From positions 97,608 to 161,607 of the IMG/VR virus record IMGVR_UViG_3300027917_000020: 64,000 bases of DNA. One strand, 5' to 3'. Positions 17,618 through 27,385 of the stretch are shown one piece after another (the first letter of the stretch is position 1; each line of letters starts with the position of its first letter). Both the position numbers and the translations under genes were made by a program. This stretch comes from a virus. Below the pieces are notes generated by a model. It was given only the letters and a program-made list of their open reading frames with translations, had not been told where the DNA came from and made no database searches.

Positions 17618-18316
17618 ATGCCAGCACCACCACGAGCCGGTGAGGAAAAAGACGATTTTTTAGGCCGGTGTATACCATTTTACGTTAAAGAGGGCAAACC
17701 TCAAGACCAAGCAGTCGCTATTTGTTATAGTATGTGGAGACGCAAGGACGAAGAACGTATTATTAAAAAAATAGATATGTTCTTAGGAGAAACCGAAGGA
17801 GGAGCAACCACCACCGGGGACGTGGCCATAAATACATCCGGTAAGGGATACCCAATAACCAGACGAATAAAGAAAAAGAAAAAGAAAACCGATGAAACCA
17901 TTGTAACAGGCGGTCCTTATTTAAGCGGAACTTCAACTGCGGCCGGTTCTGGTCAAACCAGAGTGGTCGGGGATAAGGATAATGAAATAGACGCATTAAA
18001 AACTAAACCTAACGCACGGTTTAATAAACTATTAGGAGCATATATTAGTGAAGCAAAATATATCCCAAATATGAAATATTGGCCGGATGATGCAGATGAT
18101 ATTATAGATTATAAAGCGGCCGGTCGAGAGTTTGCCGAAATAGCCAGAATAGCAAAAGATTTGCCAACACAAATGAGAGATGTTACGGCTTCTATTGGAT
18201 GGGCTATGGAAAAAAATGATAAAAGAAAGGTCGCATTATTAGTAAAAAGATTTCCTAATGATATTATAGGTGGAACGGGTACTTTAAATCGAATAATAAA
18301 ATGGATTAAAAGTTAA
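17618..18316 (+). CDS. virion/core protein with N-terminal Cys motif
   Basis: Protein of 232 aa. The N-terminus (APPRAGEEKDDFLGRC...QAVAICYSMW) is a short domain common in phage head-associated proteins: two Cys about 16-20 residues apart and a closing YSxW. Potential gp21 sites follow (FLGE|T near 60; YISE|A near 143), and a basic KKKKKK patch. So it may be processed into segments inside the prohead. Role inferred. Confidence 0.65.
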   Translation: MPAPPRAGEEKDDFLGRCIPFYVKEGKPQDQAVAICYSMWRRKDEERIIKKIDMFLGETEGGATTTGDVAINTSGKGYPITRRIKKKKKKTDETIVTGGPYLSGTSTAAGSGQTRVVGDKDNEIDALKTKPNARFNKLLGAYISEAKYIPNMKYWPDDADDIIDYKAAGREFAEIARIAKDLPTQMRDVTASIGWAMEKNDKRKVALLVKRFPNDIIGGTGTLNRIIKWIKS

Positions 18317-18327
18317 AGGATAAAATT

Positions 18328-18642
18328 ATGAGTGAAAAATTTAGACAATATTTAACAGAATCAAAAGTGGCGAGAACCATTTTAGACCAGATACGGGCTT
18401 TAGATAAGTATGCTCTACCGGCTTGGGGAGCAAAGGATTTTGTAAGTTTTGATAAGGGTATCCAATTTGACGTCCGAGGTTCTAAACATCGTGGTCGGGT
18501 TATCGTGGGTTTAGATAAAGGCGACCTTTATAGTATTGAGATAGGCAAAATAAACAGAGCTAACGATTGGGTATCGATTAAGAAAAATAAAGGTATACAA
18601 GCGGCAAATTTAGTTACCGCAATAGACGAATTGGTAGGATAA
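18328..18642 (+). CDS. capsid-targeted internal protein (CTS)
   Basis: Protein of 104 aa starting MSEKFRQYLTE|SK. The remainder is alpha/beta (FDVRGSKHRGRVIVGLDKGD) and unassigned. It lies 11 bases after the preceding gene. Confidence 0.72.
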   Translation: MSEKFRQYLTESKVARTILDQIRALDKYALPAWGAKDFVSFDKGIQFDVRGSKHRGRVIVGLDKGDLYSIEIGKINRANDWVSIKKNKGIQAANLVTAIDELVG

Positions 18643-18646
18643 CCAA

Positions 18647-18654
18647 TATAAATA
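18647..18654 (+). promoter_or_regulatory. T4-type late promoter
   Basis: TATAAATA starting 7 bases after the TAA of the preceding gene and about 35 bases upstream of the ATG at 18689. Confidence 0.65.
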
Positions 18655-18688
18655 TAAGGGAATAACCTGTATAAGGAGACAGATAAAA

Positions 18689-19066
18689 ATGAGCGATTTA
18701 GAGGGTGCGACTCAACTGGAAACTTTTAAAAAACATTTGAATGCGCTAAAGGAAAAGGGTGTTGATATTAATCCCGAAAAAGTGGTTGACGAGGTTATGG
18801 CTCCTCCCACAGAAGCCCCTGAAAAGGATTCGTTTGATAGGAAACGATGGGCTATGCTTAAAACGCAGTTAAATAAACTGCTTGATGATTTTGAGCATTT
18901 TTATGGGGATAAAGGTAGAGGTATCGGAGTAACGGTGCATATTACTAAAGCCAATAATGCTGATAGGTTTACCGAAAAATTTGAATACGATAAAAATATG
19001 GTGTTATTACATATACAAGATATCGGTACTAAAGGTAAATATGAGCCGGTAGTGCCGGGAGAATAA
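18689..19066 (+). CDS. hypothetical protein
   Basis: Protein of 125 aa. N-terminal half is helical with a Pro-rich break (MAPPTEAPEKD); the C-terminal half has alternating strands (GIGVTVHITKANNADRFTE). No family recognised. RBS AAGGAGACAG is good. It precedes the Cys-cluster pair. Confidence 0.65.
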   Translation: MSDLEGATQLETFKKHLNALKEKGVDINPEKVVDEVMAPPTEAPEKDSFDRKRWAMLKTQLNKLLDDFEHFYGDKGRGIGVTVHITKANNADRFTEKFEYDKNMVLLHIQDIGTKGKYEPVVPGE

Positions 19067-19067
19067 A

Positions 19068-19508
19068 ATGGATTGTAATGGATGTACTTTGTGCTGTAAA
19101 TTGTTATGGGTAAAACCGTTAAACAAAAAAGCAGGCGTAGAATGTGAGCATTGTGAAACGGGCAAAGGTTGTAAAATATATGAAGACCGCCCGGACGCTT
19201 GTAAAGAATATCAATGTGTTTATTATACAGCTAAAGAAGGGCCGATAGAATTAAGGCCGGATAATTGTGGGATTGTTTTTAACCAATTAACAAATAATGT
19301 TATATCAGGGGACGTTGACCCCAAAATCGAAGAATTAAACGAATTTGTAAAAAACCAAATCCATAGTTTTTTAGATAAGGGGCTATCGGTTGTTTTATTT
19401 AATGTTAAATTCGATACGCCTTTTATTATTCCTGCCTTTGGTCGGCCATTAGATAGCGTATGGACTGAAGCCTATAATGCCATTAAGGGATGTAAAAATG
19501 GAATGTGA
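19068..19508 (+). CDS. YkgJ-like Cys-cluster protein, copy 1
   Basis: Protein of 146 aa. CNGCTLCC at the N-terminus, then CEHCETGKGCKIYEDRP and CKEYQC fit the YkgJ (CxxCxxCC) family, which binds zinc or an Fe-S cluster; function unknown. It is directly followed by a paralogue. Both sit just upstream of tail protein genes. Confidence 0.78.
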   Translation: MDCNGCTLCCKLLWVKPLNKKAGVECEHCETGKGCKIYEDRPDACKEYQCVYYTAKEGPIELRPDNCGIVFNQLTNNVISGDVDPKIEELNEFVKNQIHSFLDKGLSVVLFNVKFDTPFIIPAFGRPLDSVWTEAYNAIKGCKNGM

Positions 19509-19953
19509 TGGATGTACTTTGTGCTGTAAGGTATTAGATATCCCGTGGATGAATTCACCTGCCGGGGAATATTGTAAAGAATGTGAACCCGGAGTCGGTT
19601 GTAAAATATGGGATAGCGTACCGGAACATTGTAAAAAATATAATTGCGCCTATCGTTTAGTTGAAAAGGTTAACATAAATTTAAGGCCGGATAAAAGCGG
19701 AGTGGTTTTTGAAAAAGCAACCGATAAGATATTTTTCGGGACTATTACCGAAGGTGTTTATATGTTAAATGAAGAAACAATAGCACAAATAAATAAATTT
19801 TTAGAAAAAGGATTCTCGGTAGTTTTACGGCATTTAGAAATACGAGAACATTGTGTTTTTAATACAGAAGATAGAACGTCAGATGACGTATGGAAGGAAT
19901 ATAAAGAAGCGGTAAATAAATGGCAGGAATTCCAGCATATAAAACAGACTTAA
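19498..19953 (+). CDS. YkgJ-like Cys-cluster protein, copy 2
   Basis: Protein of 151 aa when started at ATG 19498, giving MECDGCTLCCK, which aligns with the start of copy 1 (MDCNGCTLCCK). The extended start at 19477 lacks this match. Cys spacing CKECEPGVGCKIWDSVPEHC mirrors copy 1. Tandem duplication with divergence. It overlaps the preceding stop by 11 bases and the next gene by 34. Confidence 0.78.
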   Translation: MECDGCTLCCKVLDIPWMNSPAGEYCKECEPGVGCKIWDSVPEHCKKYNCAYRLVEKVNINLRPDKSGVVFEKATDKIFFGTITEGVYMLNEETIAQINKFLEKGFSVVLRHLEIREHCVFNTEDRTSDDVWKEYKEAVNKWQEFQHIKQT

Positions 19954-21554
19954 AAGATATTAGTTTAAATGATGCGGTAGGAACTTGGGTTGAAATGCAA
20001 AACCATAAAGGTGGTGGTTCTCCCGTACAGGAACAAGACTATTTTATTCAGGGAACTGCTTGTGTATCACAATCAACTGGTACTTCTACCGGAACAGCGG
20101 CAGGAATGGCTATGGATTATACCACACCCATACCCTCATGGCGAAGTGGATATGTTATTCTTATGTGGCAAGTTCTTTTGGCCGGTAATGCCGTTTTTCC
20201 ATATGCTCAAGGTGGTTTGCGGATAGCAATAGGTTCTTCTAACACTGCTTATAATTTATGGAGAGTCGGTGGTTCAGATTTAGGAAGAAATCCATATGGT
20301 GGATGGCAAAATATAGCAGTCGACCCAACTTTATCTCCTGATTATGTAGAGGGTACACCAGCGGCCGGTGTTTATCAATGGTTCGGGAGTTTACCAAATT
20401 TGGCCGCTCAGATTTCTAAAGGAAATCCACATGGAGTTGATGCGTTACGTTGGGGCCGGGGTGCTCTTAATGTATCAGCCGGTGAACCAAACAACCCTGC
20501 GACATTTAGAGGCATGGTTGCGGCAAACGATGCACAAGCTAATAGATGGGGTTTATTTCAAGGACAACCCGGTGGTTATTTATGGAAAGGAAAGATGCAA
20601 ATCGGCAGTTCCTTTTCAGCGGCGACATCCGCATATTTTGTGGATGCTAACGCTAATATTACAGTAGATAATACGCCTAAAACATATCGTGAATTTAATA
20701 AAATTGAATTCGGAAATACTGCTTCTTATATATACTGGACAGGTGTAAATGTTCAAGCCGCTTCAGCTACACAATTATCTCGTGGTATTTTTGAAATAGC
20801 AGAAGATTGTGACGCAACTTTAGATACTTGTGTTTTTACAGATATGGATTATTTTACATTCTTATCTATTAATCAGAGTATTCTTAATACCACATTTAGA
20901 CGTTGTAATAATGTTTTACAAAGCGGTGCGGTATTTACATCTTGTGTTTTTGAAGAAAGTACCGCAGGGATTGCCTTATCAGCAAACTCTCTTAATTATA
21001 TTACATACTGCGATTTCACAAGAGCAACAAATAGAGGTGGGCAAAGTCACGCTATATCTTGCAATATATCCGGTTCTTATAATTTTTACGGTAATACATT
21101 TAATGATTATGGCGCAAGCGGAACCGTATCAGCAGCTTTTTATAACAACTCGGGTGGGCTTATAACACTAAATGTTTTTGATGGTGGTGATTCTCCGACA
21201 GTTTATAATGCCCCTAATGGCTCAACCACTGATATCGTTTTAGCGGTAAGTCATACTTTAACCGGACTCGTATCCGGTTCAGAGGTTACATATCAACTTC
21301 AGGGAGTGACACCGAGCGCAGCAGGTGCTCAAGTTTATCATGTAGAAAATGCTAATGTCCCGGTTGATATCGGTGACCTTTCAAAAGGCTATAAAACAAC
21401 TTATTCTTATAACTTTGTAGAGAATAGGGATGTAGATATATATGTACATAAAGTGGGTTATGTTTGGTATCCAATTAGAAACCAAACTCTAACTAATGAA
21501 AATCAGACGATTCCGGTTTTTCAAACAATAGATAGAAATTATAATAATCCATAA
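19920..21554 (+). CDS. tail fibre/virion protein with beta-helix-like region
   Basis: Protein of 544 aa. The middle to C-terminal part (about 285-420) has repeated strand-turn segments with N, C and F at regular spacing (ATLDTCVFTDMDYF; ILNTTFRRCNNVLQSG), typical of parallel beta-helix fibre domains. It ends in IDRNYNNP, almost the same as the end of the next protein. Likely a host-contacting or baseplate-attached structural protein. Overlaps the Cys-cluster gene by 34 bases. Confidence 0.7.
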   Translation: MAGIPAYKTDLKDISLNDAVGTWVEMQNHKGGGSPVQEQDYFIQGTACVSQSTGTSTGTAAGMAMDYTTPIPSWRSGYVILMWQVLLAGNAVFPYAQGGLRIAIGSSNTAYNLWRVGGSDLGRNPYGGWQNIAVDPTLSPDYVEGTPAAGVYQWFGSLPNLAAQISKGNPHGVDALRWGRGALNVSAGEPNNPATFRGMVAANDAQANRWGLFQGQPGGYLWKGKMQIGSSFSAATSAYFVDANANITVDNTPKTYREFNKIEFGNTASYIYWTGVNVQAASATQLSRGIFEIAEDCDATLDTCVFTDMDYFTFLSINQSILNTTFRRCNNVLQSGAVFTSCVFEESTAGIALSANSLNYITYCDFTRATNRGGQSHAISCNISGSYNFYGNTFNDYGASGTVSAAFYNNSGGLITLNVFDGGDSPTVYNAPNGSTTDIVLAVSHTLTGLVSGSEVTYQLQGVTPSAAGAQVYHVENANVPVDIGDLSKGYKTTYSYNFVENRDVDIYVHKVGYVWYPIRNQTLTNENQTIPVFQTIDRNYNNP

Positions 21555-21556
21555 AA

Positions 21557-21564
21557 TATAAATA
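21557..21564 (+). promoter_or_regulatory. T4-type late promoter for tail genes
   Basis: TATAAATA directly after the preceding stop codon and about 45 bases upstream of the ATG at 21610. Confidence 0.72.
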
Positions 21565-21609
21565 AATATTAAGGAGATTTAGTTTTTTAAATTTTAGAGG
21601 AGAGAGAAT

Positions 21610-23022
21610 ATGGCTAAAATAGTAGACCCGGATTTGCTAACCCAAGGAGAGGAAATTGTAATTTCTCCCGGTGTATCCGGCACAATTAGATTACGTCCCG
21701 GTAAGGGGGATTTGCTTGGGGAAGATGGTATCACTTTACAGTGTATCTATTCATTTCTTAAAGAAGAATGGAAAACAGATGACCTGTTAATTAAATATCC
21801 GTTCCCATTAATCTCAATTACGGAAGAACAATTTGAATTACAGAACGGATGGAACTGGGCAAATACCACAACTATCCAAACAATTAGAGACGGCGGATGG
21901 GCTTTAAAAGCGGCCGATAACGCAACATCAAAAGCGGAATACATGAACCTAACAACTCTTGGTTCTTTTGTGGATTCCGCTAATGACCTTGCGTATTATG
22001 TTAATACATCCCCAGTATCAGCCGGTACTCCGGTTGACTTCGTATATGCCGGTCCTGTAAACGAGGCAGTACAAATTTACGGTGTTCCGGGTTACGGTCA
22101 TGGTGAAGATAGACGTGGAACTTTTGTTACCTTCTTACGTGAACAAGGCAAAACATATGACCAATACGACCTTTTAACAGAGCAGAATTTAACGGCTTTA
22201 ACGTATAAGAAATATGCATTGCCGCTATCCAATTCATCTGATGTTAAAATTAGTACCAATGACCCTCAAATTGCTTCTGGTGCAACCTATTCTGGTATTG
22301 ATATTAGTTATTATACTTTACCACAAGCAAGAATAATTGGTGGTATAACATATTATTTTCATATTATTATAGATGCCGCCGGCCAAGTTGCAGAAACAGT
22401 TTATGAAAAGGTTCAATATTTACTTAGACAAACCTATAATATAAACTCCAATCCGGCAACATCGGCAGGCTTCCCAATCAGAGGTGATGTTAACGATGAA
22501 TTGCTTCAGTTTATTGGTGATACCCTCCGTACAAACTATGTAGACGGATGGGGAGGTGTTTACATTGATAATTTTGATACCGATGATATCAATAGACTGG
22601 AATTTACCGATGATGCTGGCGAAATTAGAACATTTCCATATACTGCTACGGGTACATTGGCGTTTAACGATAACTTGGTAAACGACTCTGGATTCCCACC
22701 TTATGGCAATGCGAGATGGTGGATGTTCTTTACGGCTATTGGTACATCTGCTTATGGTACTTCAGCTGCAATCCTTGTGGAAAACGCAAGTGGTAAACAA
22801 TTATACGGTGAAGTATCAGCGGCATCAATTCCGTGGACATTTGACTATGACGGTAATGAACAAGCCGGAAGAACTAAAAAGACGAATGCAGCCGTTACGG
22901 TTGTGGCCATCGGTGTCGATACAGCACAATGGGTTAAAACAACTTCAACTATTACTCGAACAACCGGCCAAACAATATCACTTGTTGCCGCACTCGAGAG
23001 AAATTATAGTAACCCAGCATAA
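21610..23022 (+). CDS. virion structural (tail) protein
   Basis: Protein of 470 aa. It starts MAKIVDPDLLTQGEEIVISP, a beginning I associate with large-phage virion proteins of unknown assembly step. It ends LERNYSNPA, echoing the C-terminus of its upstream neighbour. Mostly beta-rich; no catalytic motif. GGAGAGAG precedes the start. Confidence 0.72.
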   Translation: MAKIVDPDLLTQGEEIVISPGVSGTIRLRPGKGDLLGEDGITLQCIYSFLKEEWKTDDLLIKYPFPLISITEEQFELQNGWNWANTTTIQTIRDGGWALKAADNATSKAEYMNLTTLGSFVDSANDLAYYVNTSPVSAGTPVDFVYAGPVNEAVQIYGVPGYGHGEDRRGTFVTFLREQGKTYDQYDLLTEQNLTALTYKKYALPLSNSSDVKISTNDPQIASGATYSGIDISYYTLPQARIIGGITYYFHIIIDAAGQVAETVYEKVQYLLRQTYNINSNPATSAGFPIRGDVNDELLQFIGDTLRTNYVDGWGGVYIDNFDTDDINRLEFTDDAGEIRTFPYTATGTLAFNDNLVNDSGFPPYGNARWWMFFTAIGTSAYGTSAAILVENASGKQLYGEVSAASIPWTFDYDGNEQAGRTKKTNAAVTVVAIGVDTAQWVKTTSTITRTTGQTISLVAALERNYSNPA

Positions 23023-23042
23023 GGAAATAAGGTGATGTACTT

Positions 23043-23627
23043 ATGGCTGAATACGTTACATTCAACGGGCCAGAGAAGCTCATTATCGTTAATGACGGTG
23101 TGACTTCTCTGGACGCTCAAAGGGATGTGTACTCTGCTTGGAAACGCTGGATGTTTTCAGAGAGTGCGCCAGTTAGTGGTGGCGACCCTGTTCATCATGC
23201 CGCTTATTTACAAGCAGTTAGAACAATTGGTGGTGACCCGATTGGTGGTGGGCAAGTTGTATCACCATATTTCTTTTTAGTCAATGGATGGAGAATTCGG
23301 CCATATGAAGGAAACCATAGATTAGTTGTAGATGGAAACTTGTTCGTAGATGGTGGTGGAAATCCGTTTGTACCGACACAAGGTAATTATAATGTCGTGG
23401 TAGAATTACAAACATCTTCAAAATCTATTACGACAACCGTATCTGTTAGTGGCGGAACATTGCTTACTCAAGCACAAGAAGATGCTATATTTGCTTTACC
23501 CAACGAAGCTGTAATAGCAGACGCTATATGGGATGAATTTTTAAGTCAACATACATCCGCAGGCACAGCAGGTGAAATTATAAACAAAATAAAGAGGCTT
23601 GTGTCTTTGATTCCGGCAGGTGTATAA
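23043..23627 (+). CDS. virion structural protein with VWDE/AGT repeat unit
   Basis: Protein of 194 aa. The segment RDVYSAWKRWMFSESAP and the C-terminal AIWDEFLSQHTSAGTAGEI are typical of phage tail-associated proteins. The latter motif recurs twice in the 24733 protein, linking the two structurally. Overlaps the next start by one base (TAATG). Confidence 0.7.
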   Translation: MAEYVTFNGPEKLIIVNDGVTSLDAQRDVYSAWKRWMFSESAPVSGGDPVHHAAYLQAVRTIGGDPIGGGQVVSPYFFLVNGWRIRPYEGNHRLVVDGNLFVDGGGNPFVPTQGNYNVVVELQTSSKSITTTVSVSGGTLLTQAQEDAIFALPNEAVIADAIWDEFLSQHTSAGTAGEIINKIKRLVSLIPAGV

Positions 23628-24736
23628 TGGGCGTGATTGTAACCAGAAGCATAGGAACCGGAAGTACTGCCACCGCTGGATGTGGTGTCTTTACACCGGC
23701 GGAAAAACTTGCACTCCAAATGGAGATGGAGTTTAAGACTGCCTATGCAAGTTATTATAAAGAATTTGTCTATATAGATGGCGGAGTAAATGATGGTACT
23801 TTAGTGAGTGCCGCTATATGGATTGACCCTGTTAAAACTACCAGACTTTTTACCAAAGATTTTACATATGAAATTGGTGGTGGTGGAAAATATAGCAATC
23901 TGGCTCAAACGCTTTTGCATAGAGATTCAGATAGTGCTCAGTTATTAAAAATATTTGGGTACGATAATGATGATAATCTGGCAAGTGTAACAATATCGGC
24001 ATCGCCTTTTGTTAGCGCAGGTGAATGTGACTGGACTGAAGTGGTTCAGGATGCTGTTGCTGACTTATTAACTGCTGGCCCTAATATCCAGTTAACCTAT
24101 GATGATAATGCAGGTTCTTTAGAAATATCAGGAGCAAATTGGGGCGGATATATTAATGACCAAATAGTAGCGGCGAGCGCATCTTTAATAAGTTATATAG
24201 ATACAGTTTCTGCCGCATCTGTGGAAGCTGATAATCAATTAAGAAATGAATTTGATTGGACATATACATCGATAGTTGATACAAACACTGGAGCAACTTC
24301 TTATACTTTGACGTCCTCTATTCCAAATAACGCAAAAGCGGTAGAGGTTTTGATGCTCGGTGTTAGCACAAATACAAATAGTCAACCACCTATTGTAAGG
24401 TTAGGAGATGCTGGTGGTGTGGAAACAACCGGATATGCTGGAGTGGTCAGAGGGCCAACTGGTGAAACTGCTGTTTCGAATGGATTTTATCCTTTTAGAA
24501 CAAATGCATGGAATGCAGCCGATTTGCTTGATTGTAGAATAAGATTGACGAGATGGGATGAGAATCTAAATACATGGTTTGCAGATTCTCTTGCTAATGA
24601 TGGAGCGCAGCTTAGCACCTTTTCCGGTAAAAAAACAACATCGGAAGTAATGACTACAATACAGTTAACTACACCCGGTGGTACGGCAACATTTGATGCG
24701 GGTCAGGCAAGAGTTAGATATAGAAATATAAAATGA
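23627..24736 (+). CDS. virion structural protein
   Basis: Protein of 369 aa, beta-rich. A segment at about 225-369 (NTGATSYTLTSSIPNNAKAV then LLDCRIRLTRWDENLN) resembles receptor-facing domains of fibres. No recognised family. ATGA overlap with the next gene. Confidence 0.65.
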   Translation: MGVIVTRSIGTGSTATAGCGVFTPAEKLALQMEMEFKTAYASYYKEFVYIDGGVNDGTLVSAAIWIDPVKTTRLFTKDFTYEIGGGGKYSNLAQTLLHRDSDSAQLLKIFGYDNDDNLASVTISASPFVSAGECDWTEVVQDAVADLLTAGPNIQLTYDDNAGSLEISGANWGGYINDQIVAASASLISYIDTVSAASVEADNQLRNEFDWTYTSIVDTNTGATSYTLTSSIPNNAKAVEVLMLGVSTNTNSQPPIVRLGDAGGVETTGYAGVVRGPTGETAVSNGFYPFRTNAWNAADLLDCRIRLTRWDENLNTWFADSLANDGAQLSTFSGKKTTSEVMTTIQLTTPGGTATFDAGQARVRYRNIK

Positions 24737-26760
24737 AAATTTTAGCATTTTTTACAAATAGTGGAGTACCTGCGACCGGCCTATCTCCTACAATTAGAAT
24801 TAGAGAGTTAGCCGGGGATACACTTGTGGTCACCGATGCCGCCATGTCCGAAGTAGGGGACGGGCATTACAAATATAATTTTACCACTTATGATGCTACT
24901 GTAGATTATTCAATTCGATGTGATGGCGGTGTAACTTTACCAACTGCGGAACGCTATACCTATGCCGGTAACGAAAATTATTTTGAGGATACACAGGAAG
25001 CTGTATGGTCAGCACCTGTGACAGCATATTCAGGAATGAATATGACAGGCGCAATGCAATCATTAATTTATGGTGATTTAGTTCATGTTGACGAGGTTTC
25101 CGGGACGGGTGTGGGAACAGCATTTCCAGCAGGAACTTTAAGATACCCTGCTAATGATTTAAACAATGCTCTAACAATAGCGAGAACAAGAGGTTTACAT
25201 ACGGTTCATATTCACAATGACTTAACCATAGGTAATGGTGCTGATGCAAGTAAATTAATTTTTACTACTGATGGTTTTATGGGAACCGATGTTACTTTAG
25301 AAGATGGTGCTGATATAGACAGATCCTCTTTTAGATATTTGAATTTACAAGGTGTGCAAACTACCGGAACGCAAATATTAGTTGAAGCGTGTACTATTTA
25401 TGATTTAGAGAATTTCCAAGGTGTTATGAACAATGTAGCATTCGGGCAAGCAAGTGAAATAACACTTAACCCAAATGGGTGGGCGCAAATTATACAGGCA
25501 ACAGCAGCAGGGGATGCTGGAAACGAGCCTGAAATCCATATTGGAAATGCCATGTTGAATATATCAGAAATGACCGGACTCCTTAAATTAAAAGGTAAAA
25601 TTGGTACTGACAGAACGGTCATAAACAGTACATCAAGTTTTATTATAATAGATTCAACTTGTGTGTCAGGTTCGATAGAACTAATTGGTACAGGTGGATT
25701 TAAAGATAATTCAGGACCAAATTGTAATGTTGACACCGATGCCTTTATTTCACTTTTGACTATCTCTGACCATGTTTGGGATGAAACAGCAAGTGAACAT
25801 ATAATTGCAGGGTCTACTGGACAGATATTACAAGATATTGATACTAATATAATCGGTGCTTCTGCTACACTTTATAACCAGTTAAGTACAATAATACCAT
25901 TTAATGTATGGGAAGAACAATTAGCAGACCATAATGTAGCCGGTACTTATGGAAACGAATTAGCAACTAAAGCTGATATAGTAGCCGCAACATCAACCAC
26001 AGAAACAGTAGCAACAAGCGGTGAAACTATTTTCGGAACTGAAACCGGAACATTTTTAAATACCAGATTAAGAGATGACTCATACTGGCAGATTCAGGAA
26101 AACGCCACAACGGGTATTACGGTTGAATTATCATTTAATATACCGGATGAAGATAGAGCAGGTGTTGTAAAAACATATGGTAGATATATTGGTTTACCGG
26201 CCGCAACCCATCATATGGAATTATGGGCATATAATTATGAAGCTATGGCTTGGGAAGAATTAAAAGAAGAATATTTGCCCGGTGGAAATACATCTGATGC
26301 TGAATATACCCATGAATATTATGAGCGAAATATAGATAGAACTAATAACAATACTGTCCGTATTAAATTCATTCATCATCCGACAACCTATAATGCGGCT
26401 CATTATATGTATCTTGATTATGTAGTGGTAACTTCGATTGATGTTATAACCGCTAAAGATATAGCTGAAGCCGTATGGAGTGAGAAAACATCCGGTTATA
26501 CTGATATAACTCGATTTGGTGGATTGGTTGCGATAGAAATTAGTAATGATTTAAAACGATTACTTGGTTTAACGCACGAAAATATATTTATCGACAATCC
26601 GATTTATGATGGCTGGGGCAACCTAACCTCGGCAAGGGTCAGAATCTACGGAAATTCGGCCTCTGTGGGGACGTCAGGGGCAGTTATAGGGGAGTATGAG
26701 ATAACCGCACCGAGCCACGAGGCAGGCCGATTTAATTCATGGAAACAAATAAAGGTATAA
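24733..26760 (+). CDS. large tail fibre-like structural protein
   Basis: Protein of 675 aa. The N-terminal 100 residues are an Ig-like module (FFTNSGVPATGLSPTIRI). Residues 120-350 look like a beta-helix. Two copies of a V-W-(D/E)-E...H..AG(S/T).G motif lie near 350 and 400, followed by VWSEKTSGY near 580. Likely a trimeric fibre or baseplate protein. Function assigned by pattern and context only. Confidence 0.68.
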   Translation: MKILAFFTNSGVPATGLSPTIRIRELAGDTLVVTDAAMSEVGDGHYKYNFTTYDATVDYSIRCDGGVTLPTAERYTYAGNENYFEDTQEAVWSAPVTAYSGMNMTGAMQSLIYGDLVHVDEVSGTGVGTAFPAGTLRYPANDLNNALTIARTRGLHTVHIHNDLTIGNGADASKLIFTTDGFMGTDVTLEDGADIDRSSFRYLNLQGVQTTGTQILVEACTIYDLENFQGVMNNVAFGQASEITLNPNGWAQIIQATAAGDAGNEPEIHIGNAMLNISEMTGLLKLKGKIGTDRTVINSTSSFIIIDSTCVSGSIELIGTGGFKDNSGPNCNVDTDAFISLLTISDHVWDETASEHIIAGSTGQILQDIDTNIIGASATLYNQLSTIIPFNVWEEQLADHNVAGTYGNELATKADIVAATSTTETVATSGETIFGTETGTFLNTRLRDDSYWQIQENATTGITVELSFNIPDEDRAGVVKTYGRYIGLPAATHHMELWAYNYEAMAWEELKEEYLPGGNTSDAEYTHEYYERNIDRTNNNTVRIKFIHHPTTYNAAHYMYLDYVVVTSIDVITAKDIAEAVWSEKTSGYTDITRFGGLVAIEISNDLKRLLGLTHENIFIDNPIYDGWGNLTSARVRIYGNSASVGTSGAVIGEYEITAPSHEAGRFNSWKQIKV

Positions 26761-26761
26761 A

Positions 26762-27049
26762 ATGAAATATGAAAATTTTTTAAACGAAATGGGAGCATCA
26801 TTACAAAAATTAGCTTTTATCACAGTTAAGGAAATATTGGCTATGGGTTTAAAAAAAGCTGATATTTCAATCTTACAAAAAGATAAAAAACTCCGGGTAA
26901 AAATGCCTGATAGACCGGCCGGTCCCACTCAAACATCTCAAAAAGGATTGGAGTTTGTCGTGGATGTTCTCGGAGAAAATAAAATTTTAATAAATAATAA
27001 AGAGAAGGATATAAACGAGTTTATAAACGAGGTACTCGGACCAAAATAA
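26762..27049 (+). CDS. capsid-targeted internal protein (CTS)
   Basis: Protein of 95 aa starting MKYENFLNE|MG, a CTS. The rest is helical then beta; no family. Starts two bases after the fibre stop. Confidence 0.7.
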   Translation: MKYENFLNEMGASLQKLAFITVKEILAMGLKKADISILQKDKKLRVKMPDRPAGPTQTSQKGLEFVVDVLGENKILINNKEKDINEFINEVLGPK

Positions 27050-27059
27050 GGAGCAAAAA

Positions 27060-27374
27060 ATGAGCGCATTAGATAATATTGAATTTTATCTGGCATCGGA
27101 AGAAGCCATAAATGGTGTAATGTCATTAATTAAGGAGGAGATTCAAATATCCTCTGCGGTAATGAAAAAGACGCTTTTCCGGTTTAATAGCTTTGTGGAA
27201 AAGGCCGCTGATATGACCAAACTCCATAATATGATTAACCTTAGAACCAAAAAAATGAATAAAGTTGATAAACTTTTGGCTTGGTTCAGGGTACTGGAGA
27301 ATGAAAACTTCCATGATGAGGCCGCATATGCAGCGATGAGACTCAGAGAACTGGGTTATAGCGGACCTTATTAA
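27060..27374 (+). CDS. small helical protein with CTS-like start
   Basis: Protein of 104 aa. MSALDNIEFYLASE|E is a looser CTS variant (FYLASE). The rest is helical. AAGGAG precedes the ATG. Function unknown. Confidence 0.65.
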   Translation: MSALDNIEFYLASEEAINGVMSLIKEEIQISSAVMKKTLFRFNSFVEKAADMTKLHNMINLRTKKMNKVDKLLAWFRVLENENFHDEAAYAAMRLRELGYSGPY

Positions 27375-27385
27375 GGGGTAAAATA

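Noticed and set aside
20368-21165. Alternate-frame ORFs inside the tail protein gene
   Set aside because: Frame shadows; the long frame has the late promoter block and shared C-terminal motif.
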